Of a stretch of 64,000 nucleotides of DNA, positions 1 to 8,528 are shown piece by piece. Location of the stretch: contig NZ_LMPC01000010.1 in NCBI RefSeq assembly GCF_001423745.1, positions 140 to 64,139 of the forward strand. The letters are read 5' to 3'. The position numbers were made by a program, and so were the translations under genes. Numbering within the stretch: position 1 is the stretch's first letter; every line of letters starts with the position of its first letter. The stretch is from Arthrobacter sp. Leaf337 (GTDB lineage: Bacteria > Actinomycetota > Actinomycetes > Actinomycetales > Micrococcaceae). The notes beneath the pieces are model-generated. The model saw nothing but the letters and a program-made list of their open reading frames with translations, had not been told where the DNA came from and made no database searches.

Positions 1-1925
1 GTACCCGTGTCGTCACCGCAGGGGCAGACGGCACTGCCCGGATCTGGGATCTGGCCAGCGGCACCGAACTCCACGCTCTCACTGGCCACGAAGGTGGAGT
101 AAACGCTGTGGCCGTCACCCCGGACGGTACCCGTGTCGTCACCGCAGGGGCAGACGGCACTGCTCGGATCTGGGATCTGGCGGGCGGCACCGAACTGCAC
201 ATTCTCGCTGGCAATGCAGGTGGGGAGTATGGCGGGATGTGGGACGTGGCTGTCACCCCCGAAGGTACCCGTGTTGTCACCACAGGACCGGACCAGAATG
301 CGCGGATTTGGGATCTAGCCACAGGCACCGAACTACACACGCTCGCCGGCGAGCCCAGCGTGGTGGCTATCACCCCCGACGGCACCCGCGCCGTCACTAA
401 TGGGCCGGATCATACGGGGCAGATCTGGGATTTAGCCACAGGCACAGTGCTGCACATCCTTGAGGGCCATACCGGAAATGTAAGAGGAATAGCTATTACT
501 CCTGACGGCGCCCGTGTCGTCACCGCCGGAATGGACAAGACCGCCCGGATCTGGGACCTTGATACCGGCGCGGAACTGCACACCCTCAGCGGCCACTCTC
601 GGTGGTTGTTCGCTGTGACCATCACTCCCGACGGCACCCGCATCGTCACCACCAGTGACGACGGCACCGGTAGGATCTGGGACCTGAACACCGGAAAAGA
701 AGTCTACATTCTCAAAGGACATACCAGTTCAGTGATGGTTGTGGCTATCACTCCCGATGGCACCCGGGCGATCACCGCAGGCCAGGATGGAACCGCCCGC
801 ATCTGGGATCTGCAGGCCGGCGGCGGCAACGATAGCCGCAAATTTATCGACCACGAGGACCCGGTGTACGCGGTGGCCATCACTCCCGACGGCACCCGCG
901 CCATCAGCGCCGGGGGAGGCCGCGGTTACGACGGGACCGCCCGCATTTGGGACCTTGACACCGGCGCCGAATTACACGCTCTCACCGGCCACGAGGACAC
1001 AGTGAGCGGGGTCGTCATCACGCCGCGTGGCTCCGCCCTCACCGTCGAAACGAATGGCACTGTCCGAGTCTGGGACTTAGACACCGGAAGAGAACTTTAT
1101 GCCCTCGATCGTTACGCAGGCTGGGCGAATGCGGTGGCCATTACTCCCGACGGCACCTGTGCAGTCACCGCGGAACCATACGGCACGGCCCGGGTCTGGG
1201 ATCTGAAAGGTAGGATTTGGGGTCTCAGGGCCGGAAGAGAACTGCGCACCCTGACGGGCCACACAGGCGAGGTGTATGCGGTGGCCATCACTCCCGACGG
1301 CACCCGTGTTGTCACCGCCGGCGAAGACCACACCGCCCGGGTCTGGGATCTGTCGACCGGGAGGCAACTGCACACCCTGACGGGCCACACAGGCGAGGTG
1401 TATGCGGTGGCCATCACTCCCGACGGCACCCGTGTTGTCACCGCCGGAATGGAAAAGACCGCCCGGGTCTGGGATCTGTCGACCGGGAGGCAACTGCACA
1501 CCCTGACGGGCCACACAGGCGAGGTGAATGCGGTGGCCATCACTCCCGACGGCACCCGTGTTGTCACCGCCGGCGAAGACCACACCGCCCGGGTCTGGGA
1601 TCTGTCCACCGGAAGACAACTCCACACACTCATCGGCCACACCTACAGGGTGGCCGCGGTGGCCATCACCCCCGATGGCACCCGCGCGATCACAACGGGG
1701 CAGGATGTAACCACACCCACACCCACATGGAACACCAAGTTTGACCGGCTCCGTGAGGGGCCTGATGTAACCGTTCGGATGTGGGATCTGGCTACCGGCG
1801 AGCAATTACAGATGGCGGCATTGGAATCACAACCCACTTGTCTTCAGACAGTGCAGAACAATGGGAAGACTACTGTAGTACTTGGAGAACAATCAGGTGC
1901 TGTCACCGTATTTTCAGCCTATTAA
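1..1925 (+). CDS. WD40-repeat beta-propeller protein, 5' end outside window
   Basis: The frame is open from the first bases of the window, so the N-terminus lies upstream; the first internal ATG is at 108. About fifteen WD40 repeats are visible, each ending in a motif such as ARIWDL or ARVWDL and beginning with VAITPDGTR. The repeat length is 42 residues. Three consecutive repeats between about 1251 and 1630 are almost identical in DNA, which points to recent internal duplication. WD40 propellers are protein-interaction scaffolds. In actinobacteria such C-terminal repeat blocks often follow NACHT/AP-ATPase or kinase domains, but whether one lies upstream cannot be seen here. No catalytic motif is present in the visible part. 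The gene ends in TAA, with no close downstream partner on this strand. Confidence 0.93.
   Translation, partial: TRVVTAGADGTARIWDLASGTELHALTGHEGGVNAVAVTPDGTRVVTAGADGTARIWDLAGGTELHILAGNAGGEYGGMWDVAVTPEGTRVVTTGPDQNARIWDLATGTELHTLAGEPSVVAITPDGTRAVTNGPDHTGQIWDLATGTVLHILEGHTGNVRGIAITPDGARVVTAGMDKTARIWDLDTGAELHTLSGHSRWLFAVTITPDGTRIVTTSDDGTGRIWDLNTGKEVYILKGHTSSVMVVAITPDGTRAITAGQDGTARIWDLQAGGGNDSRKFIDHEDPVYAVAITPDGTRAISAGGGRGYDGTARIWDLDTGAELHALTGHEDTVSGVVITPRGSALTVETNGTVRVWDLDTGRELYALDRYAGWANAVAITPDGTCAVTAEPYGTARVWDLKGRIWGLRAGRELRTLTGHTGEVYAVAITPDGTRVVTAGEDHTARVWDLSTGRQLHTLTGHTGEVYAVAITPDGTRVVTAGMEKTARVWDLSTGRQLHTLTGHTGEVNAVAITPDGTRVVTAGEDHTARVWDLSTGRQLHTLIGHTYRVAAVAITPDGTRAITTGQDVTTPTPTWNTKFDRLREGPDVTVRMWDLATGEQLQMAALESQPTCLQTVQNNGKTTVVLGEQSGAVTVFSAY
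1251..1630 (+). repeat. Three near-identical 126-bp tandem repeats in the WD40 gene
   Basis: The segment starting ctgacgggccacacaggcga recurs at a 126-bp period (42 codons, one propeller blade). Only a few bases differ between copies, for example codons giving GEDHTARVWDL versus GMEKTARVWDL. The other blades of the same gene are much more diverged. Confidence 0.9.
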
Positions 1926-2284
1926 CGTCAGAAAATGTTTGTGGAGACTGTGACATACCAGGAAAGATCCTCTGACCGGCGGTGGTGATGGTGGCGCAGG
2001 TAGCGTCGGATCGGCCGTTCCCGTCTAGATAAAGAATCGTTTGTTGAGGAAGCTCCCTACGCTCGTAGAATCATTTCAGGATCAAGTTCTAAGACGATTA
2101 GCCCTTCCGCCACCTAGGGAAATCAAACGGCCCTGATAGAAGCTCCCAGGGGCAGAGCAAATAGCGGCTGCCCGGTCCCGAGGTCCCATGGCCGAATCGT
2201 GCCTCCATTGCCGAAGACGATCACCGGTCGTCCCCCCACTTCAGTGACCCGCGACCGCATAATAAGCATCCTCGGTCCTTGGGT
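1926..2284. other. Intergenic region, no gene seen
   Basis: This lies between the convergent ends of the WD40 gene and the leftward operon starting near 4.4 kb. I see no frame with convincing coding character and no strong hairpin with a T-run. Confidence 0.5.
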
Positions 2285-2839
2285 TCAGGAGCGGAAGCGG
2301 GGCAGGAGGGCGTCGTTGAGGATGTCTGCGGTAAGGTACAGCGGCGCGCTTGTGTCGACGTGGCGTAAGGAGTCGAGGATGGCGGCGCGGAGTTCGTTCC
2401 GGGTTCGGCTCGTCGGAGTTGTGACAGACGGTGTCGGGGCGCGCTTTGTGTTAAAGGCTGTTTCGATATGGTTGGTTCCTTTGTAGGTGGGCAGAGGTTC
2501 GATGGGGGCGGTAACTGGGTGGTTGGAGCCGAGGTGTCGCCCAGTGGGAGAGATCGGTTCTGCGTGTAGCAGTTTCCAGGCCTCGTGCGCCTGTTCGGCG
2601 ACGGATTCCAAGTCTGTGCAGACGTTGTCTTGCCTGACCCCGAATCCCGTTGATGTGGCGCGGGCAACGGAGACTTGCCCGGATTTAGACGAGGAGTAAA
2701 TCCAGCTGAGCTCCAGAGTTTGCGAGCCCGAAAGGATGAACAGCTGGCACGACGTCGGTTTTCCGGTCACATAGCTTCCTTTCCACGGGGCATCGTCTGG
2801 GTGCGTAATGTGTAGGCGCCTTTGGGGGTGCCTATTCAA
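2285..2839 (-). CDS. Hypothetical protein, 184 aa
   Basis: This is the last gene of a leftward operon. Its ATG overlaps the stop codon of the upstream helix-turn-helix gene by four bases (ATGA), which indicates translational coupling. The protein has an ordinary soluble composition with a Thr/Pro-rich stretch in the middle (roughly residues 105-150) and no signal peptide or membrane segment. I do not recognise a family. Its only functional hint is co-expression with the upstream putative DNA-binding protein. Confidence 0.75.
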   Translation of the reverse strand: MNRHPQRRLHITHPDDAPWKGSYVTGKPTSCQLFILSGSQTLELSWIYSSSKSGQVSVARATSTGFGVRQDNVCTDLESVAEQAHEAWKLLHAEPISPTGRHLGSNHPVTAPIEPLPTYKGTNHIETAFNTKRAPTPSVTTPTSRTRNELRAAILDSLRHVDTSAPLYLTADILNDALLPRFRS

Positions 2840-3558
2840 CTGGCTTGTACGGCTTTGGCGATGAGTTCATGGCGGCCGTATCGGTAGAGTCGACGTGCGA
2901 TTGTTGGCCATGGCCGGCCGAGCCGTTCTGAGATCTCGTGCAGTGAGCGGCCGGTACGGATCAGGAAGTCGACGTCTTCGACGAGGGCCTCAGCGTTCCT
3001 AGGCTGGGGCAGCATCTCCAGGGGAGAGACCGTGGCATTGTCAATCGTGTCGTCATCCCAGTGGATTGGGCCCAGATAGCCCAACTTGGCCGCGCGGATG
3101 GACGTTCGGCTGGAGGGCCCCCGGCGATCTGAGAGGCGCACGTACGTGACCCCGATGGCAGCAGCCTGCGCCGCCTGCACCCATGGGCCCCGGCTGCGTC
3201 GAATATCTTCGGTATTGACGCCAGCGATCTCGCTGATGCACGCCAAGGGCCATCCAATTGCCTGCAGGGCCTCCAGACGCCTGAGTGTTCCGGTCTTGGG
3301 CACGAAGTTGCGCCCGCCGGCCGTCTGGAGAATGCGCTCCGGAGTCACATCGAGAATGAGCCTTTCACAGTGCCGGGAAACCTTTCCCTGGCGCCCGGAA
3401 TGGATCTGCTGCACGACAGCGGACGAGACGCCCGCCGCGCGGCTGATCGACCGCAAGGACGCCTTCTGGGAGCGCACCAGCTCAGTGATGTGCGCACGGG
3501 CCCTCGTAGCTTCAGTTTCGCCACGGAGCCACTGGGAAGGGCTGCTGCTGGATGCCAT
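2836..3558 (-). CDS. Helix-turn-helix protein of actinophage type, 240 aa
   Basis: The start at 3558 is preferred over the longer frame because an AAAGGA-type ribosome site precedes it and because TAATG couples it to the upstream frame. The N-terminal ~60 residues (SLRSISRAAGVSSAVVQQI, followed by a basic patch) read as a Cro/XRE-like helix-turn-helix. A second pattern near the C-terminus (SLHEISERLGRPWPTIARRL) looks like another DNA-binding helix-turn-helix. This layout is common in actinobacteriophages and their plasmids. Probable DNA-binding protein or regulator; the target is unknown. Confidence 0.75.
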   Translation of the reverse strand: MASSSSPSQWLRGETEATRARAHITELVRSQKASLRSISRAAGVSSAVVQQIHSGRQGKVSRHCERLILDVTPERILQTAGGRNFVPKTGTLRRLEALQAIGWPLACISEIAGVNTEDIRRSRGPWVQAAQAAAIGVTYVRLSDRRGPSSRTSIRAAKLGYLGPIHWDDDTIDNATVSPLEMLPQPRNAEALVEDVDFLIRTGRSLHEISERLGRPWPTIARRLYRYGRHELIAKAVQAS

Positions 3559-3947
3559 TAGGTGTCCTTTCTGAGCATGTAACCCAACGCGTCGGCGAGC
3601 GCGAAGAGGAGCTCGCCTGTGGGCAGTTTCATCTCGGGATGACTGCGGCATTGCTCGATCAGGAAGTGCTCTTCCGGATGGCCGCAGGTGCAGTCAGCGG
3701 TGATCTTGGCATTGTCCAGGAGCGCGCTTTCGAGGGGGTCTCCGTTCGATGGTGCTGGGATCGATCGCCCATCGTTCCTGGTCTCTGACGAGGTAGATCA
3801 CGATTGCGTCCTCGATCAGGTGTCCGGCTTCGGGGGCGGTGGGTGGATGGTTGGCACCGTGGTGGGTCTTCTTCCGTCCTTGCGCTCGCAGGCGCGGGGG
3901 TAGTCGGTCACGCGAAAGTGATTCGGTGGAGCTCCGTAAGAGCTCAT
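3558..3947 (-). pseudogene. Small unknown gene, apparently broken by two frameshifts
   Basis: An ATG at 3947 overlaps the previous stop (ATGA), and a TAA at 3558-3560 overlaps the next ATG, so one gene of about 130 codons is expected here. No single frame spans it. Frame one gives MSSYGAPPNHFRV and stops at about 3816. Frame two gives the protein-like string HLIEDAIVIYLVRDQERWAI. Frame three gives CGHPEEHFLIEQC and ALADALGYMLRKDT up to the TAA. The jumps fall near GGAAGAAGACCC and GGAGACCCCCT. This is either a real decayed gene or sequencing errors in short homopolymers. A short GTG-initiated frame with a GAGGA site inside it is an alternative reading. Confidence 0.55.
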
Positions 3948-4378
3948 GGGAGGGTTCCTTCGGGGAGCGCACGGCGCAGCTGGCTGTCGCCGGGCCGGAA
4001 TAGGAGCCGGGCGGGGAGGCACTGCTCCACGGGTGGGTATGCATCGAAGTCAAGGCTTCGCAGCATGGAGACGTCGTGTTCCCCTGGCCGGACGAGGAGG
4101 AATGGATGATCTTCCTTGACCAGCAGGGAACCGTGCGGGAGGAACTCAAGGTCGGCCGGATTGGTGATCATTTCGGGATCGGTGCGCGGATCCCACACCG
4201 AGGCGTTGTTGACGCAGATGCTGAACTCGGGGTTGCCCGCGGTTTCTATGAGAACTACGGGGCTCCCGTCCTCCCTGACGACGGTGTCGACGAGGATCTC
4301 GTCGGTACCAGGAACGGTGTACCTGGTTGCAGCCACGAGGGGGTGGCTGCGTGCTTTGATGTACCAGATGCTGCTCAT
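3944..4378 (-). CDS. Hypothetical protein, 144 aa
   Basis: The ATG at 4378 follows a good AAGGAAAGG ribosome site. The protein is soluble, with alternating beta-type segments such as EILVDTVVREDGSPVVLIE and no signal peptide. The stop codon overlaps the next start by ATGA, so it leads a coupled set with the broken gene, the helix-turn-helix gene and the 184-aa gene. A very strong hairpin separates it from the upstream small genes. Family not recognised. Confidence 0.75.
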   Translation of the reverse strand: MSSIWYIKARSHPLVAATRYTVPGTDEILVDTVVREDGSPVVLIETAGNPEFSICVNNASVWDPRTDPEMITNPADLEFLPHGSLLVKEDHPFLLVRPGEHDVSMLRSLDFDAYPPVEQCLPARLLFRPGDSQLRRALPEGTLP

Positions 4379-4405
4379 GATTACGCCTTTCCTTGGCGGA
4401 TCCGT

Positions 4406-4436
4406 CCCCGGCGAGCGCGCGAGGCGCTCGCCGGGG
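4406..4436 (-). terminator. Perfect 13-bp stem hairpin inside the leftward gene set
   Basis: The arms are 4406-4418 and 4424-4436 (CCCCGGCGAGCGC and its exact complement), with a 5-nt loop. It lies between the stop of the 90-aa gene and the ATG of the 144-aa gene. There is no T-run, as is usual in high-G+C genomes. It could terminate or attenuate transcription from the leaderless promoter upstream, or protect an mRNA end. Confidence 0.65.
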
Positions 4437-4442
4437 GTGTAA

Positions 4443-4715
4443 TCAGACTGTGAGGTAGCGGGTTCCGTCGGCCCGGAGGCCTAGGGTTTCCTGCGTGGTT
4501 ACGCGGGGGAGTGCGGCCGCGATATGTGGGATGAGTACTTCCGGGATTTCGCCGTTGAGTTCCTCGATGTAGCCGGGGGTGATCTCTTTCCATTTGGTGG
4601 TGAAGTTGGAGGGCAAGGTGTTGGGCTCGGCGGTGACGATGATGAGGACGCTGTCGGCGTGGGCGAGTTTGGTGGCGTTGACTTCGATGTCGAAGCGTCC
4701 GGGGATGTACTGCAC
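4443..4715 (-). CDS. Hypothetical protein, 90 aa
   Basis: The GTG start at 4715 is preceded by AAGGAG at good spacing. The protein is acidic and soluble, with beta-type segments early (FDIEVNATKL, SVLIIVTAE) and a helical middle. No known motif. It lies 25 bp downstream of the 60-aa gene and directly upstream of the strong hairpin, so those two small genes probably form their own transcript. Confidence 0.7.
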   Translation of the reverse strand: MQYIPGRFDIEVNATKLAHADSVLIIVTAEPNTLPSNFTTKWKEITPGYIEELNGEIPEVLIPHIAAALPRVTTQETLGLRADGTRYLTV

Positions 4716-4740
4716 AGGGGTCTCCTTGGCTCTGCTTTGG

Positions 4741-4923
4741 TTAGGCTGCGTCGATAAAGCGCTGGATGGTGCTCTCGATGGCGTAGTACGCGGCGGCTGC
4801 GCTGGTGGCGTTGATGGCTTCCATAGCGGTGACGTCGTCCTGAGCGTGGCCGAGGAGGATCTTGAGTTCCTCGATGTCCAGAGTCTTGTTCAATTGCAAC
4901 CTATCAGTTTGTTGATCTGACAT
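4741..4923 (-). CDS. Small helical protein, 60 aa, leaderless
   Basis: The frame could begin at 4929, but that ATG is part of the TAATAT -10 box (4928-4933). Translation therefore most likely begins at the ATG of MSDQQ at 4923, a few bases after the -10, as a leaderless mRNA. The product is largely helical and alanine-rich (IEELKILLGH, AINATSAAAAYYAIEST). Family unknown. Its promoter and first codons recur in front of the DUF932 gene. Confidence 0.7.
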   Translation of the reverse strand: MSDQQTDRLQLNKTLDIEELKILLGHAQDDVTAMEAINATSAAAAYYAIESTIQRFIDAA

Positions 4924-4927
4924 AAAC

Positions 4928-4957
4928 ATATTAGGCAGGCTTGGGGCATGGTGTCAA
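4928..4957 (-). promoter_or_regulatory. Sigma70-type promoter, copy 1 of a duplicated cassette
   Basis: On the minus strand a perfect TTGACA (4952-4957) is followed by an 18-bp spacer and TAATAT (4928-4933). The surrounding bases CAACNGTATTGACACC and GCCTAATATGTTTATGTCAG are shared with the promoter at 8224-8253. Confidence 0.8.
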
Positions 4958-5117
4958 TACAGTTGCGATTAGTGAAATTCTCTGTGTCTCCATAGCTGTG
5001 TAGGCGGCAGCGGCAGTCTTTCTGCAATCGGACTTGCAGAGCCCTTCCCTGTCGGCCCGCTGGGCGCTGGAACATTTGTTCCGTGGAGTCGAAGCCCCGA
5101 CGTCGTAGTCTGGCCCT

Positions 5118-6923
5118 ATGACTACGCCTACGTCCCGAAGCATTGACCCTCGAATTAGCCTTGCCGTGTCCATGCACGCTCAGCCCGGCGTATACGCGCT
5201 GCTGGTCGGATCGGGGACGTCCACTGGCGTAGGGATGCCAACAGGGTGGGGCGTCATGAAGGATCTCGTCTCCAAGGCGGCGGCCGCCGAAGGAAGCGCG
5301 TTGAGCGAGCCGCCGACTGACGACGAGGTCGAGGCTTGGTGGGGTAAACACGGAGACGGGGAGACGCTCGGATATTCCAACCTTCTGGAGAACCTTGGAC
5401 CGACGCCGGCCGGGCGCAGCGCCTTGTTGAATCAGTATTTTGAGCCCACCGAGGATGAACGGGCCGAAGGTCTCAAAGTCCCTGGTAAGGCACATCACGC
5501 GATTGCTGCACTGGTGCGGCGCGGGGACATTCGAGTCATCGTCACCACAAACTTCGACGGACTGATTGAGCAGGCGCTTGAAGCGGCCAGCGTGCCGCAC
5601 CAGGTGATCGCGGGCGACAGCGATGTAGAGGCCAGAATGCCACTGGCCCACGCAGGGTGCACAGTTGTAAAAATTCATGGTGACTATCGCTCGCTCGTCC
5701 AGAAGAACACGGTCGAAGAGCTCAGTGATTACAGCCCAGCAATGCAGGAGCTTCTTCAAGAGGTCTTCGAAAACTATGGACTGGTCATCAACGGCTGGTC
5801 TGCGGATTGGGACCATGCTCTTGTTCGTGCAATCAAAGGCCGGCGATCACGCCGCTACCCCATGCACTGGTCGACCCTCCACCCTCTGGGGGCAGCCGCG
5901 GGGAACCTGGCTGAACAGCAGGGATCCGGAATTGTCAGGGGAGTGACAGCAGATCAATTCTTCCCTGATCTGTTGCACCGGCTCGAGGCCCTCGACTCAC
6001 TCGCAGCGCCGCCCCTGACTGAGGAAATGGCCATCTCCCGGCTGAAGAAGCTGCTGCCGCACCGCGAATCATACGTCGAGATCAGGGATCTGCTGGAAGA
6101 CGAGATCGACAAGATCGCCGAAGCAGTGCGGGTGAGGGGGCAGACCTTCCCTGACGGTGTAACAACGAACGCAGAGTTCGCTGCGGCGTATGAAGATTCC
6201 TGCTTGCAGTTGTGCCGCGTGAGCCGGATCCTGGTCCGGCTCGTCTCAACAGGCGTCATGCTCGACCGAGACCGCGTTCATACCGAACTCTGGGTGTGGG
6301 CACTCCAGCGCCTCTTAAAAGCACGAACCGAAGTCTCGGGGCTCCACCAGGAGGCCTGGATAGGGCTGGCCCACTATCCAGCCTTGTTGGTGTTGCGGGC
6401 AATAGCGCTGATGGCTGTCACCCACGGCAGAGAGGACGTCTTTATCCGGGCCGCATCGGAACCCACATGGAAGGGCCAGTTCTCCGATTCCCAAGTTCCT
6501 GCGTTTCTCGCCCTCCAGGATCACGTCGTTGTCAGTCATGATCTGGCCAAGGCAATGCCCCGCTGGAACAGTACAAGCTGGATCTTTCCAATCAGTGAAC
6601 TGATAGCTGCCGACACGGCTTCATTGGTTGCCGACCTTATTGGGGATCCTGCCGAGTTCAAAGCGGCGAGCGCAAAGGCAGAATATCGGATGGCGCTGGC
6701 TCATCAATTCCTTTACGACGGGCGGAGCCGACCCTCACCGGGCCGCTACATCGGCGATTACAACTGGGCAGACAGGAAGCTCATCTGGGAGACGGACTTC
6801 CGGAACTCCCGCGATCGGCAGGCATGGGGCTGGGAGCCCGCCCAGGAGGGCGAGCGAGATCCCTTCGAGGAGAAGCTCGTGGTGCTGGCAGAGGCCTTGG
6901 CCGAGTACGACCGCTGGCGATAG
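5118..6923 (+). CDS. SIR2-domain protein, probable anti-phage NAD-consuming protein
   Basis: The N-terminal ~290 residues are a SIR2-like fold. They show a glycine-rich NAD loop (GSGTSTGVGMPTG, residues 31-43), TTNFD (143-147) and KIHGD with the candidate catalytic histidine H187. These correspond to the GAG, TxNxD and HG motifs of the family. A segment NYGLVINGWSADWD follows, as in bacterial stand-alone SIR2 proteins. The remaining ~300 residues are helical and unrecognised. Bacterial SIR2 proteins of this size often act in abortive infection by depleting NAD+; the C-terminal part would then be a sensor or oligomerisation module. It is divergent from the leaderless small-gene promoter. No obvious partner such as an Argonaute, HerA or TIR gene lies next to it. 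Confidence 0.85.
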   Translation: MTTPTSRSIDPRISLAVSMHAQPGVYALLVGSGTSTGVGMPTGWGVMKDLVSKAAAAEGSALSEPPTDDEVEAWWGKHGDGETLGYSNLLENLGPTPAGRSALLNQYFEPTEDERAEGLKVPGKAHHAIAALVRRGDIRVIVTTNFDGLIEQALEAASVPHQVIAGDSDVEARMPLAHAGCTVVKIHGDYRSLVQKNTVEELSDYSPAMQELLQEVFENYGLVINGWSADWDHALVRAIKGRRSRRYPMHWSTLHPLGAAAGNLAEQQGSGIVRGVTADQFFPDLLHRLEALDSLAAPPLTEEMAISRLKKLLPHRESYVEIRDLLEDEIDKIAEAVRVRGQTFPDGVTTNAEFAAAYEDSCLQLCRVSRILVRLVSTGVMLDRDRVHTELWVWALQRLLKARTEVSGLHQEAWIGLAHYPALLVLRAIALMAVTHGREDVFIRAASEPTWKGQFSDSQVPAFLALQDHVVVSHDLAKAMPRWNSTSWIFPISELIAADTASLVADLIGDPAEFKAASAKAEYRMALAHQFLYDGRSRPSPGRYIGDYNWADRKLIWETDFRNSRDRQAWGWEPAQEGERDPFEEKLVVLAEALAEYDRWR

Positions 6924-7171
6924 CGGTTAGATCTTGTGGAGTGCCGGGGCTACGCGTGGCCAGTCTGAACGTGCAGCCGTTTTTGTTTCGACGTCATGTT
7001 CAGCCCAGGGCGCCGTCGATGATGGCGTCCCAGGATTCGGCGGCTACTTCCTTGGCCGTGCTGTCACTGAGAGGTGGGACTCGTACATGAATTCTCGGTG
7101 TCCTGCTATGTGTGTTGTCTTCTGAAGGCGATACTGGGGCTGGCCTAGTAGCCAGCCCCAGCTGATGGGGC
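6924..7171. other. Convergent intergenic region with hairpin
   Basis: This separates the SIR2 gene from the end of the DUF932 gene. Apart from the hairpin at 7134-7161 I see no gene in it. Confidence 0.5.
7134..7161 (-). terminator. Perfect 11-bp hairpin after DUF932 gene
   Basis: CTGGGGCTGGC (7134-7144) and its exact complement (7151-7161) flank a 6-nt loop, ten bases past the DUF932 stop. It sits between two convergent genes and could end transcription from both sides. No T-run follows. Confidence 0.65.
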
Positions 7172-8185
7172 CTAGGCCTTCAGGAGTTCGAAGGCTCGGG
7201 ACTTGAGGTTTAGGACCGGGGTGCTGAGGGACCGCATGGCCCGGGCCGTTCCGGTGCTGCTGGTCCACTTGGTCCGCTGGGCGGGGGCGAAGTGGTCGAT
7301 GTACTCTGTGACTGCTTGGTAGCCTGCCCACTGGGTTCCACGGATGGTTTCGTTGGTGCTGGCGTCAGCGAAGAGCCGTCCCAGTTCGTTGATCTGGTCA
7401 GTGTGGCGGCGGCGGGTGGAAGCCGGAGCGTCCGCGGCCGGTGCCGGGAACAGGCGGTCCATGATGCCCATGAACGCGGTATCGGTAAGCGTCTGCTGGA
7501 TCATGCGTTCGGCCTCCACCTCGAAGGCTTCCTGGTACTTGAAGGTCAGCCCCAGAGCCTGTCGCGCCTGTGCGAGCGATGCGGAGGCCCCGCTGGTGTG
7601 GCGGACTGAGAAGGTCGATCGGGCCGACTTGAGGGCCGCTGCCTGCGTGTTGGCGCAGACGATGCGGACCGGGGTGACGAGGAAGCGGAAGGCGGAGCTG
7701 CCGTCGTGGCTGTTGAGGGCCGCGAGGTACAGGTCGACTGCGTCGATTCCACCGATGTTCATGTGCTGCGGCATCTTCATGGTGACGAAGACTTCCCGTC
7801 CACCCTTCAGGGAGCCGGCGGTTTCGAAGTGGGCTCCTGATTCGTCCACGAGTGCGTTGAGTAGATCCGTGTGCTCCTCGTTCTGGATCGGCTGGTACTT
7901 CTTGCCGACGACGCCGAGCACATCCGGGGTTCCGCTGACCGGGTTGGTGCGGACAGTGGCGAACTGGTCTGGGATGTTCAGGGTGGTGACGCCTTCCTCG
8001 GAGAGCATCGGTTCGGTGCGGAGGGCCACCTTGCGGACATTCCAGTTGGTGAGCAGCGCGAGCTCCAGCGCCTGCTGAGCGGTCATGGCGTCTTCGGTGA
8101 CCGTACCGAGCCGGTGCCATACGTCCTGACGGGCGGAAACGAAAGCGGCCTTGCCGTTCTGGAAGGTTTCGATGTTGTGAGCCAT
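7172..8185 (-). CDS. DUF932 phage/plasmid-like protein, 337 aa
   Basis: This matches the family of phage/plasmid-like proteins with a DUF932 domain. It has an N-terminus containing WHRLGTVTEDAMTAQQAL, a centre with VVGKKYQPIQNEE and VFVTMKMP, and RIVCANTQAAALKS. Members are common on actinobacterial plasmids and phages; their function is not settled. The ATG at 8185 follows AAGGGGAAA. Transcription should start about 35 nt upstream at the duplicated promoter cassette. A complete-looking length for the family. Confidence 0.88.
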   Translation of the reverse strand: MAHNIETFQNGKAAFVSARQDVWHRLGTVTEDAMTAQQALELALLTNWNVRKVALRTEPMLSEEGVTTLNIPDQFATVRTNPVSGTPDVLGVVGKKYQPIQNEEHTDLLNALVDESGAHFETAGSLKGGREVFVTMKMPQHMNIGGIDAVDLYLAALNSHDGSSAFRFLVTPVRIVCANTQAAALKSARSTFSVRHTSGASASLAQARQALGLTFKYQEAFEVEAERMIQQTLTDTAFMGIMDRLFPAPAADAPASTRRRHTDQINELGRLFADASTNETIRGTQWAGYQAVTEYIDHFAPAQRTKWTSSTGTARAMRSLSTPVLNLKSRAFELLKA

Positions 8186-8223
8186 GGCGTTTCCCCTTGC
8201 TTATTTGTTGATCTGACATAAAC

Positions 8224-8253
8224 ATATTAGGCAGAGATAAGCGCGGGTGTCAA
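8224..8253 (-). promoter_or_regulatory. Sigma70-type promoter, copy 2 of the duplicated cassette
   Basis: On the minus strand TTGACA (8248-8253), 18-bp spacer, TAATAT (8224-8229), followed by GTTTATGTCAGATCAACAA exactly as at the 4.9-kb copy. Here the conserved ATG (8219) is out of frame with the DUF932 start at 8185, which has its own ribosome site. Confidence 0.8.
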
Positions 8254-8528
8254 TACTGTTGTGATACATAAGTTGGAGAAAAGTAATGGCTGAACCCGGC
8301 CCGGGAGCAGCCCTCACTTTTGGGGGGCCTAGTTCAGCAGCCAGCCCCACCCCCTCAGAAGAGTCAGCCACGCAAACCACCGCACCAGACCTTGTAGCCG
8401 TACGGCTGAACTGGTCCGGTCCAGGGCCCATCGGGCAACGCGGGTGTTCGTGCAGTGCGAAGAGTGCAGGCAGGTCCAAGCACCCGCCGCGACGTTCTTC
8501 TGTTGCATGCGCGGAGGCAGCGTATGCC
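8254..8528. other. Intergenic stretch with no confident gene
   Basis: This lies between the DUF932 promoter and the end of the leftward cargo-like operon. A short plus-strand frame without a start (about 8450-8555) contains a cysteine-pair pattern (CEEC, then FFCC and VCLKGG) that could be a remnant of a zinc-ribbon peptide. Support is too weak to call a gene. Confidence 0.4.

Noticed and set aside
4924..4929. Upstream ATG as start of the 60-aa gene
   Set aside because: This ATG overlaps the TAATAT -10 element, so it cannot be in the transcript from that promoter.
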